NCBI GenBank assembly: GCA_033557685.1 | Contig: JAWQRN010000584.1 | Coordinates: forward strand, 1-28,170 | Length of the DNA stretch: 28,170 nt | Reading direction: 5' to 3' | From: Sperchopsis tessellata | Taxonomy: Eukaryota; Arthropoda; Insecta; Coleoptera; Hydrophilidae | In this document: piece after piece, positions 1 to 8,277 of the stretch | Layout: every line of letters begins with the position of its first letter | How positions within the stretch are numbered: the first letter of the stretch is position 1 | Notes under the pieces: model-generated | What the model saw: the letters and a program-made list of their open reading frames with translations, nothing else | Database searches by the model: none | What the model was told of the DNA's origin: nothing | Position numbers and translations under genes: made by a program

Positions 1-589
1 AATATGTTTGTATCGTACTCCTGATAGCAATATAGAAGTATTTAAGTATTTTTTGATAGGATGAATACTAATATCAATCATGAACAATAAATACAATGCC
101 CTGCCGGTAGATTTCAATATATATTTACCAGAAATATTGCCACTACGACAAGGTATTCATAGATATTTTAAAGTCACATATTTCATTACACCCCCCTTCT
201 AGGCTAACACTTACATCTGAGACATGTACTGACACCGTAATTAATAACTTTTACTTATAATATTATTAATATATTACCGTGGCTTTTCGAGAGGCGATAG
301 ACTTAGAGAAAAATTAAAATACAAAGCATGCACGCGATAAAAAGCCCAGTGGAGACGGCTAGGTTTATTTAAAGCGGCACCACCTCAGTTACCCGTCGTG
401 GAATCTACTCTGAGGAGGAAGAGCTTGCTAAGCATGCCTTTCGATGACACCGACACAATACATAAAATTAATACCATACTATACCGGAAATATCCGATAG
501 GATTAATCATGAACTACTCGTGCTTTGGAAAGATCCAAACCGCCCCGTTCCAAATTGAATATCGATGAGTTAAACGTCCACAGAGAATT

Positions 590-1765
590 CAAAAATAATG
601 AGTCGATTTTAGCCTAATCGGTGGATAAAGGCAACACTAGAATTGTAATGGATCGTCAGATGTACGAATTCAAAGTTTTAGATTTTCTACAGGATACCAT
701 ATATAAACGTCTAACCCTACATCAAAACTAGAGAAACTGGTCACCAGTGTCATTAAAAAATCTGCCCTTGATCTACAAGTGCAGAAGAAGATCATTCCTC
801 ATAATCTTTGATACCTCTTCGACCTATTGTTAGTATACTAGGGTCTCCTAGATATAAACTGGCCCGATTTCTTACCCCGTTACTCAACAAATTCGTAGGA
901 CGATCAGAGTCTTATATACGAATCTCTTGCCATCTTCTAGAACAGATTTGTACTATAAGACTAGCTACAACAGACTTAATAGACTTCGAAATAGAGTTCC
1001 TTTTCACAAGTATACCCGTGGGTGATGCTAATAGCATCATCCATGACCTACTAAGAGGGGAAGGTTCATTTGAAGACATTGCGGTAGTGACGGAGGTTTA
1101 CCTGAGGTCCACTTATTTCCAATTTAAGGACCATTTCTACGAACAAACATCTGGAGCTGTTATGGGTTCCCCGTTGTCCGCATTTTTATGGAGGCATTTG
1201 AGCAATTGGCATTATCGTTCTTCGATATAAACCCCAAATGTTGGTACAGTTATGTGGATGACAAGTTTGTTATATGGTCGTCAGGATGAGAGACATCCCA
1301 ATATACGTCTTACAATGGAAATTGAGTCATCAGGTTCACTTCCCTTCTTAGATGTATTGTTGAAACGTAGATCAGATGGTAGACTTCTTCATTCTGTTTA
1401 TCGTAAGTTTATCCATACTAATAGGTACTTACATGTATTTTTGTCATCATCATGTCTGTCAGAAAATGTCTGTGATTATTTCTCTTCTACAGCAATCCTT
1501 CAAGTTCTGTGACACATTATAGTTTCCCAGAAGTTACATTCACTTACCGCTGCGCTGTTATCGAATGGATATAATGTATCAAACATCAAACTGTTAATAA
1601 CACGCTTCAGGAATCTACCCATCGCTGTCAGAAATATTCTGTGAAAGCAACAGCTTATCTACCATTCGTCAAGGATTCGACGGACAAAATTTCCCGATAA
1701 TTTGAACATTTGATATAAAAACAGTCTTCTCCCAAATACCAAAGTATTTCGCAGGTTCGGATCAG
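590..1765 (+). mobile_element. Degenerate Penelope-like retroelement (PLE)
   Basis: This is the decayed coding region of a Penelope-like retroelement, whose protein normally joins a reverse transcriptase to a GIY-YIG endonuclease. The earliest clear segment (frame starting at 621) reads VDKGNTRIVMD, the conserved N-terminal block in which PLEs usually have ADKGNATVVMD. After a stop and frame change near 725-730 comes the reverse transcriptase core (808-1512). Near 1650-1765 lies the pre-endonuclease segment with TAYLPFVKDSTDKISR. PLE similarity then fades. A GIY-YIG domain may begin about 1815-1870, but I cannot identify it with confidence. At least three frame changes and several stops rule out function. 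Similarity may start as early as about 290, but that part is too decayed to place. The (AT)n tract at 1885 lies just beyond the recognisable end. Confidence 0.85.
808..1512 (+). pseudogene. PLE reverse transcriptase core, frameshifted
   Basis: These are pieces of the Penelope-type reverse transcriptase, which would copy element RNA into DNA at a nicked target. The first piece (808-1180) contains LRPIVSILGSP, then RFLTPLLNKFVGRSESYIR, FTSIPVGDA and the block FYEQTSGAVMGSPLS. Frame 0 then carries IFMEAFEQLAL and the catalytic YVDD box at 1251-1262, so the metal-binding aspartates survive. A stop follows near 1285, and the reading moves to a third frame with HPNIRLTMEIESSGSLPFLD and the block VYRKFIHTNRYLH. 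A family-typical stretch of a dozen or more residues is missing between the YVDD region and HPNIR. The segment usually found before LRPIV, carrying a LYGLPKIHK-type motif, is also absent. Family-level confidence is high. The nearest PLE subgroup cannot be fixed by eye. Confidence 0.88.
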
Positions 1766-1881
1766 TGCAGTGAATTCATTCGTTGAAGTTATATCACTCA
1801 ACTTGAAAATGTTCCTTGCAGCATTGGTTGAAACGTTGCTACTTGTCAGAGCATTTACACGGCTTCTACCTGAAAACAATA

Positions 1882-1884
<3 letters not shown>

Positions 1885-1926
<42 letters not shown>
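1885..1926. repeat. (AT)n microsatellite
   Basis: An uninterrupted AT dinucleotide run of 42 bases lies just 3' of the PLE remnant. It is followed by a run of short CA/TA-rich simple sequence to about 2003. Confidence 0.97.
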
Positions 1927-1929
<3 letters not shown>

Positions 1930-2369
1930 ATACAATACAATACCATACTCGCAAGCAACAGTTGACATTTCCATCACAAACATACAAACACACATACATA
2001 TCTAATTAAAGTGCCCACGAGACGTCGATCTCCCGTCGTGGTCAGATACCTACTCCCACCAATCAGCTGGCATTCGGATCACTTTCTTTTGTCTTTCCTT
2101 TCGCCAGTGAAAATCTTAAACAGCATATACCAGGTTCTCACAAAATATATTTTATATTAAATTCTAACCGATTTTGCCACCGTAAAAACTGCCCCTTCAT
2201 CAAAAATTAAAAAAGGATATATTCCTTTTTTAGCACGGCCTATAGAGATTCCAATATGTTTCTTCGACGGAACATGCAATCGAAACCACACCACGAAACC
2301 ATAACCTAAGAATAAGGTATAACCTTTGTTTAATAACACATATAAATCTTACACTAATTAGAGTCAAGC
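1927..2369. other. Unassigned spacer between PLE and gypsy remnants
   Basis: No gene is recognised. The 5' part is simple sequence (caat/acat-rich). From about 2013 to 2100 there is a noticeably GC-richer block with a short interrupted inverted repeat: CCACGA at 2015-2020 pairs with TCGTGG at 2036-2041. The 3' part may hold the extreme C-terminal or 3' side of the antisense gypsy element that follows, but I see no motif there. Confidence 0.5.
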
Positions 2370-2912
2370 TTAAGGTACTTTATGTGCCAAACGTTTGGTG
2401 ACATCTGATAAAATATAGCTCTTACGCCACACAATTTGGCCAGCATTTAACTTTTGGCCATCTACCTCGAAGGTTATAGCCCATACAACTTTTATTTGAG
2501 AAGTTTTGGTACATCAGCAAATATTACTTTTGGTGCGGACGATCGCTGATAGCTAACACTTGGTGGGTCATCACCATACAAACACCTTTGCAATCCTCCC
2601 TAGGAAGAACATTTTCGAGTTCGAAATTAACAAAGCATGAAGAGCTTCCTGTTACTTTATGCCGATGTGTTCTAATTGCACTACCTACAGCTGGTAAATA
2701 TTCATCCCATATGAAGATAACTTTATCTTAACGACTCAATTAACTCTCTCTGTGAGATTAGCTTGAAGTTAATATAATGCATATAACATTGTCTTGGTAT
2801 CGTATTCGGAGTACTTGTTTTGAAATTCTCTACTTTTAAACTGCACACCCTCATAACAGATAATGCATTCTGGGACACCAAAAACAAGAAAGATATTCTC
2901 TTGCCAACCAAC
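2370..2912 (-). pseudogene. Ty3/gypsy-type integrase fragment
   Basis: This is the C-terminal half of a retroviral-type integrase from an LTR retrotransposon, read on the minus strand. It starts at about 2900 with a block resembling FLVFGVPE...C.EGVQFKSREFQ, followed by a segment ending in LTERVN. WDEYLPAV is at about 2711-2688, YNLRGRW at about 2478-2458, and VWRKSYILSD then KRLAHKVP run down to about 2372. These are the order and spacing of the second half of the catalytic core, the connecting helix and the C-terminal domain. In the D,D-35-E triad the glutamate (codon 2748-2750) is kept, but the aspartate normally before the G of the DxG motif reads as Tyr (codon 2853-2855). Several in-frame stops and frame changes are present. 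The N-terminal zinc finger, the other pol domains and any LTR were not found. The fragment is an old, inactive truncated copy. Confidence 0.82.
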
Positions 2913-2938
2913 AGTATTAGCTATTACCGAACCGCTAT

Positions 2939-2940
<2 letters not shown>

Positions 2941-2993
<53 letters not shown>
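2941..2993. repeat. (AT)n microsatellite
   Basis: A 53-base uninterrupted AT run. It lies about 30 bases beyond the 5' end (minus-strand sense) of the integrase fragment. Confidence 0.97.
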
Positions 2994-2995
<2 letters not shown>

Positions 2996-4070
2996 AAAAT
3001 AATAATAAGTTTTCCTATTTATCTGGTAATTTATGGTGAATTAGTGCTTCCTTCCTCTAGGGTCTACAATTAAAGAAAATAAGCAGGAATTCGTAAAAAC
3101 ATGGAAGTTCAAAACTAAATTTACTGCTTACCTATAGAGATAACCATGTACATTTAAAATATCAACAGATATAGAAAAAAGCGGTTAATTACACCACACT
3201 AATAAAATACAACAGAAAAGGTACTAAAGAAAGAGTTGTCAATATCAATAGATACATAAAGTGCCATCTAGCGGTTGGACTGAGACGTTCAAAGAAAAAA
3301 AAATAATATATACAACCACAACTCAACGAGAAACCCGTGGAATATAACAAAAAAGGATAAAATCTGATTAGGGAATTATTCATTCAATTGCGCTAATTTA
3401 TAATTTTGTTGAGAACCAAACCAACTGAATCAACTTATAACAATATTACCTATATTAGGAACATTAGAATGCAAAGGAAGGAGTTTTAGTCAGCTATTAT
3501 AAAATTAAATTTCTTAAAATTGTCCTTCGGGGAAAAATTCACTTTTCTAAGGGAAATCAATTTATTTTATCATCCCGGAATTATAGAGTTGTGACTTTTC
3601 AATTATTACCTTATTAAAAAGCTTTAATGACATCGAAGTGTGTGAAAGAGAAAAGAAGGATAAGGGACCAGAAGGATATGAATTATTAGAAATTATGTTA
3701 TGTAGGATCTTAAGGTTTATGTTCAAAAAGAAAGATGTCAAAGCATTTCCTTTTTCATACAGAGAACCATGTTAATTTTATGTTTAAATGCAAATAACGA
3801 CCAGAGTTGCATTACTTTCTATGCCAAACCAACTTAATTCTAGTACCATAACAGCACACCTTAATGTCCAAGGACGGCACCTAATTTTCCGACTCCAATT
3901 CAATGGTAAATTGCAATTGGGAATCAAAAACATTCAAACAGCTGAGAACTTCATAACTATTCTCAGGTATAGAGCAAATGTTTCATATCTTGAAAAGAAA
4001 ACGCACATTGTTATTTCTGCCGCTAAGCAGTAGTTAATTTTTTTTATTTCTGCTTGCTTTCTTGTATTGT
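2994..4070. other. No recognised gene
   Basis: This is AT-rich sequence. An 81-codon open frame at 3788-4033 (+) has a balanced composition but no motif I can assign. It ends just 44 bases before the retroelement-like stem-loop at 4077 and could be the tail of that element's ORF, which is inference only. A 64-codon frame on the minus strand (3189-3383) is hydrophobic and low in complexity and is probably chance. Confidence 0.4.
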
Positions 4071-4076
4071 AGACCC

Positions 4077-4165
4077 AAGATGAAGGAATAATTCATTCCG
4101 AAACGTCGGCATAATGTTGGATTGAACAGAATAGAAATAAATTTACAACAAGCTTCTGTTTTTTT
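4077..4165 (+). other. Stem-loop motif resembling a retroelement 3' end
   Basis: The sequence has the form GATGAA, then stem GGAAT (4085-4089), loop AATTC, stem ATTCC (4095-4099), then GAAACGTCGG. The layout GATGAAG-hairpin-GAAACG recurs at the 3' ends of many invertebrate non-LTR and Penelope-like retroelements (general knowledge). It resembles the stem II region of a hammerhead ribozyme, but the 5' core reads AAGATGA rather than CTGATGA. An A-rich stretch follows (about 4130-4150), and an (AT)n tract lies further downstream. I infer a retroelement 3' terminus on the plus strand. No coding part of the element was recognised upstream. Confidence 0.45.
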
Positions 4166-4226
4166 TGACCATAAATTACCTGATAAATTGAAAAATTCAC
4201 AACTTTTTCCTCAAGCTATTAATTTG

Positions 4227-4267
<41 letters not shown>

Positions 4268-4300
4268 TTATATATATATATATATATTTATGTATATATA
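4227..4300. repeat. Interrupted (TA)n microsatellite
   Basis: TA dinucleotide repeats with a few single-base interruptions (tacata, tttata, tgtata). The tract lies about 60 bases after the inferred retroelement 3' end. Confidence 0.95.
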
Positions 4301-5600
4301 GTGATAATAAAAATACACAATTTCTACTACTACAGTATGAAGTCTGTAGAAATCTCTTTTTAATTTAGTAGATTTATCTTACAAAATTATTGACACTTAA
4401 TCAGTATTTCATAGCTCCAACTTCCTCCACATAATATACCATGCATAGGCATGCCATATAGTCTTTAATTAGTCGCCAGGCAATCAATCTTCCAACATTG
4501 ATTTCATAAATCGAAGGAGCTGTCTACATCAATATTTAATCTGAATTAAAACTAAATTATATAGCATCCAGAAGAGAGCAGTCACCGTATTGTGCTCCTC
4601 ATAATATAATAATAGCTAAAAAGATCAAATTCCTTAGGTACTTGAACTATTCAATATGCGAGCCAAGGATGAATACAAAAGTTTTCAATTCTGGATTCAA
4701 GAATAGTGCAGCCAGCTATCTGATATGCGTGCTCAGGCAATCACAGGCTTCGCATGCTCCGTCGGTATCTCGGAGGAGCGACTTCAGCCTCAGGACAGCA
4801 GCAAGAATGAAATAAGATTATGTTTAGGAATTGCAAAAATCTTGCAGATTGCCCGTATCTATTAGGGCCGCATTTCTAAAACGTATTCATGAACGTTCTT
4901 CTAGGAGAACATCTTAATAATGGACATGCAACGACAGGCCTGATTTCCTTTGATAGCTTGCATATTTGTTTGAAATTTCAATTTAACGAAACATTGCGTT
5001 CGCTTTAGAGGAATTTCACTCATCGAGTCAACGGATATATGTTAATACGTTTCCGTTAGTCGACGATTTTTATACTTGATGTATTCGTTCGCGATGCTTT
5101 TAGGAAGAAATGATGGGCAAATGGGCAAAATGCCAACATAATACAGTGTCTCTCTTTTAACCCTGATGTTCAGGACTATGTAACCGGGTACCTTCTGCGG
5201 ACTCTATAATACAAGAATGTAGCAATAAAAAAAATAAAAATATATAGAAATGTAGAATTTTGTTAAATGGAAATGTAATTATACTAACCTCTGATACCTA
5301 GAAAAATATGTTCTTAAGAATTTTCATAATAAATCTCTTATATAAAAATAATCATTATCAAATACTCAAAGTGAAAGAAAAATTTAAATTAAATATCATT
5401 TTCAACATTTAGATATATTGCATAACATCAACATCAACAATCAGGTGCATGTAAAACAATTTGCCTTTTCATATCAAAACGAACGAATTCTTAGGCTTTA
5501 TATATACCCTAGGTACCCTACTGATCATTCATAGACTCAAGTTGTAAAGCTCTCGACGATATTTTTAGCACTAGTTATACAAACCACACGTTCATAAATA
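4301..5600. other. No recognised gene
   Basis: Nothing assignable on either strand. A GC-richer patch of roughly 100 bases at about 4715-4810 contrasts with its surroundings but shows no motif I recognise. No reading frame of note is present. Confidence 0.5.
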
Positions 5601-5620
5601 TCTTCTTGAAAATTTGTTAA

Positions 5621-6585
5621 TGGAATGCCCGTTCCCTCATATCAAATTGGCAATTATTCGAATCGTTCTGTAAACAACAAGATTTTCAGGTTATGATGAT
5701 TTCGGAAACTTGATTCCAAGAAAATCATCTTACTAATGTCTCAGAATATAATTATGTTAGATATGATAGAGAAGTTGGCAAAGGCGGTTCAGCCGTTTTT
5801 ATCAAAAATTATTTATCATTTGTAACATGTGACTTTAGTGACATAAGCAGCGATATGCGGCAATACCTGTAGCTCTCGGTTTCCCAAAACTATAATTTAA
5901 ATATAAGTTTCTCCTCAATAATTGATTCCGGAACGGTTCTTGGATCTACTTATGGATAGAGTTAATGAAATAGTTAAAATAGGGGGCGATTGTAATGCTA
6001 AAAATACGTTATAGTAATGTGAATATAATGACAGATATTGGAAAACATTTTAAACTTTATAGACAACTTTGAACTTGTCGTTATGAATGATGGTTCTCCC
6101 ACCAAATTAACTAGTCCAAATATCCGTCGATCTGTTTTGGAACCATTAGTTCTCTATCTATACCTATACCTGATCATTTTCCTATTATTATCTCGACAGA
6201 TATTAGAAGGAATCCACCTACGATTATTGCTATAAGTAAATGGAACACAAAGAAAATTATTGACTTGATTATCAAACTTATTTAGACGGAAATGATTCGA
6301 GCGCATATGACGGTGCGAGGTTTCACGATCTTTACAATATATATCTAGGGCATATCAATTCAGCAGCTTCTGTTTGTCCTTGTTCAAAAAAAAGCCGTTC
6401 AAACCTTATAACCCGAAACCTTCTTACTGGTGGAACGAGAAACTTTCACGGAAAGTTGCCCTTCGAAGATTAGCTCTTAGGACATATAGACGTTTACCTT
6501 CGATGAATAACTACGTTGAACTTAACAAAGTTTTGGCAGAAACTAAAAGATTTTTAAAGAGAAAATTTCTAAAAGTTTTATGATG
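5621..6585 (+). pseudogene. LINE endonuclease domain and linker
   Basis: This is an exonuclease-endonuclease-phosphatase (EEP) domain, which in LINEs nicks target DNA to prime reverse transcription. It opens with WNARSLISNW at 5621, then VMMISET and YDREVGKGGSAVFIK with one stop inside. GGDCNAKNT at about 5982 corresponds to the usual GDFNA motif, here with Cys for Phe. NFIDNFELVVMNDGSPT (from about 6050) matches the family block before the catalytic end, and PDHFPI at 6169-6186 is the SDH motif with the first residue changed to Pro. The following linker includes YWWNEKLSRKVALRRLA (about 6426-6476), the Trp- and basic-rich stretch typical between endonuclease and reverse transcriptase. At least three frame changes separate these blocks. 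Confidence 0.85.
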
Positions 6586-6689
6586 GTCTAAATAAAGACG
6601 TCCCTGCCACTAATATTTAGAACAGAGTTAAAATCCTTAAGGGTATATATTCGCCTCCTAGTACTTTTTATAACTAAATAAATTTCTGA

Positions 6690-7120
6690 TAGACTGGCCC
6701 CTTCTTACGTGCATCGACTGGTTAGTATCAATGAAAGATATGATGCAGAAAGCCAGTTTTTTCTAAATACCTTCTCTCTCGCAGAGCTTGGCTCTACAGA
6801 AAAATGAAAATCTTCAGACGCCACTCCGAGTATAGATTCACACTGATTCATAATATTCCCAAAACATCTAAAGAAATTCTGCAGAAAATATTTAACATGG
6901 TTTGGTTACCAGACCAATGGAATATCTGACTGGAATACTTAGATAATTGTTTCCATTCACAAAACTAATAAAAATCCCCAACTGGCCTCTTCATATAGAC
7001 CAATTGCGCTCTCTTTCTCTATATGTAACACTATGGAAAGGATGATACAAAATCAATCGTAATGGTGGACAGAACATAATAATATTATTGGAGCGTCGAA
7101 TTTCCAAATTCAAAGAAAAT
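6690..7120 (+). pseudogene. LINE reverse transcriptase finger region, truncated
   Basis: The conserved finger block around SYRPIALSFSICNTMERM is readable at about 6990-7040, followed by a decayed match to the segment that normally leads to the palm (about 7055-7120). Upstream, PKTSKEILQKIFNMVWL (about 6858-6908) fits the N-terminal reverse transcriptase region. The palm motifs, including the YxDD box, are absent because the sequence jumps at about 7120-7170 to C-terminal material. The segment cannot encode a polymerase. Confidence 0.78.
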
Positions 7121-7395
7121 AATCCGTATCCCGTTGGTTTAAGGAGCTAGAATGGATAGGAAGAACATTTCTCAGGTCATAAGAATCAGACTGAATCACG
7201 GTTGTTTTCCGAGTCAGCTGTATAGGCTCAAAGTAATATTCCTCACATTATTGATAATTTTCCTAAATATTACAGTCAATTAAGAGAAAAACTCGATACC
7301 CTTGGCCATCTCCTTGATTCTCATCTGATCTTTACGTCAAAGTCAATAACTGCTTGTTACGTATTATGCAATTTCCTATAATCTTGTGGGCTCCT

Positions 7396-7640
7396 AATAT
7401 AACAGTGAACAAATGTTTCAATGGTATCGATTGTTTCATACTTCTGAGATGGCTCGAAGGATTTATATAATCCAATAGCTCCCGAAATTATACAAATACT
7501 CATGTATTTATATTTCTCCATGTTTATAAAGGTTAAAGTTATTACATGAATACTTCGTAAAATATTAATAATTTCTGAAAATGCTTTTATTAGCAATGTC
7601 AAAATATGCAAAAAAAATGCAACTTACATAATAGTAACTC
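7396..7640. other. No recognised gene
   Basis: AT-rich spacer between LINE copy A and the tandem repeat. An 84-codon minus-strand frame (7357-7611) overlaps the LINE end and shows no motif. Confidence 0.4.
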
Positions 7641-7648
7641 CTTGTTAC

Positions 7649-7946
7649 TTAATACTGCTTCCATAGTCACCAGTGTAGGATAATTTTAGCATTTTTATTT
7701 CCGACCACGTTATTAATAGCATACTGCAAACCTTGCTGAACGCTGGAACAAATGATGCAGACATTTTGTTTCCAAGAATACCTCTTCTAATCAGTACAAC
7801 CGCATCCCCTATGCAGCTCAGCCTTCGTACAATATGATATTCGGCTTCGTTCATATGAACTAAGTTTCTAATGTTAGCCATATACGAGAGATAAGTTCTT
7901 GTCTAACATTGTATTTAAAGCTAGGATACTTTTAAAGGACAATCCT
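7649..7946 (-). repeat. Tandem duplication, unit 1 (331-bp period)
   Basis: About 298 bases are repeated at 7980-8277 with a constant offset of 331 bases and no insertion or deletion. Over the 231-base core I count about 28 substitutions (roughly 12%), with a 37-base identical stretch. On the minus strand this unit carries an open frame (7881 down to 7645, 78 codons) with MNEAEYHIVR and MLLITWSEIKM. I do not recognise a family, and no signal peptide is evident. Most base differences between units change the amino acid (about 23 of 28 by my count), so there is no sign of purifying selection. It may be a noncoding repeat, a decayed element or a duplicated exon. Confidence 0.85.
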
Positions 7947-7979
7947 TCTATAGATTAATGCCAAATTTGTTTGTGTAAA

Positions 7980-8277
7980 TTAATACTGTTTCCATGGTCG
8001 CCAATGTAGGATATGTTTATCATTTTTATTTCCGACCACGTTATTAATAGCATATTGCAAAAGTTTCTGAACGCCGGAATGAATGCTGCAGACACGGTGT
8101 TTCGAAGAATATCACTTCTCATCAGTACAACTGCATCCCATATGCAGCTTAGCTTTCGTACAATATGATATTCGGCTTCGTTCATATGAACTAAGCTTCT
8201 AATGTAAGCCATATTCGAGAGATAAGTACCTGTCTAACATTGCAGTTAGAGATAGGATACTTTTAAAGGAAAGTCAT
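7980..8277 (-). repeat. Tandem duplication, unit 2 (331-bp period)
   Basis: This is the second copy of the unit at 7649-7946, separated from it by 33 unrelated bases. The minus-strand frame (8212 down to 7955, 85 codons) is also open and aligns without gaps to the frame in unit 1: MNEAEYHIVRKL and MLLITWSEIKM are shared, with about 24 of 78 residues differing. The frame ends in sequence outside the repeat. That both frames stayed open at this divergence is mildly unusual for dead DNA, but both are short. Confidence 0.85.

Larger units (their letters stand above)
5600..7395 (+). mobile_element. I/Jockey-type LINE copy A, internally deleted
   Basis: This is a non-LTR retrotransposon remnant. 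In order it keeps the apurinic-type endonuclease (5621-6240), the post-endonuclease linker (to about 6585), the finger part of the reverse transcriptase (about 6690-7120) and then, abruptly, the C-terminal region (about 7165-7395). The catalytic palm of the reverse transcriptase and all of any RNase H are missing. Sequence passes from the fingers straight into a C-terminal block reading IRLNHGCFPSQLYRLK, followed by a decayed HIID and YSQLREKL region. The full family ORF2 is typically well over 3 kb, so this copy has lost roughly half. Many stops and frameshifts mark it as long dead. I see no poly-A tail or clear target-site duplication. The lineage is given as I/Jockey type because the call rests on motif style only. 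Confidence 0.85.

Noticed and set aside
1655..2009. Two open frames overlapping the end of the PLE (1655-1879 minus; 1770-2009 plus, running through (AT)n)
   Set aside because: They are shadows of PLE sequence and of the microsatellite, which reads as an Ile-Tyr repeat.
2820..3002. 60-codon plus-strand frame ending in a Tyr-Ile repeat
   Set aside because: It lies antisense to the integrase fragment and runs into the (AT)n tract.
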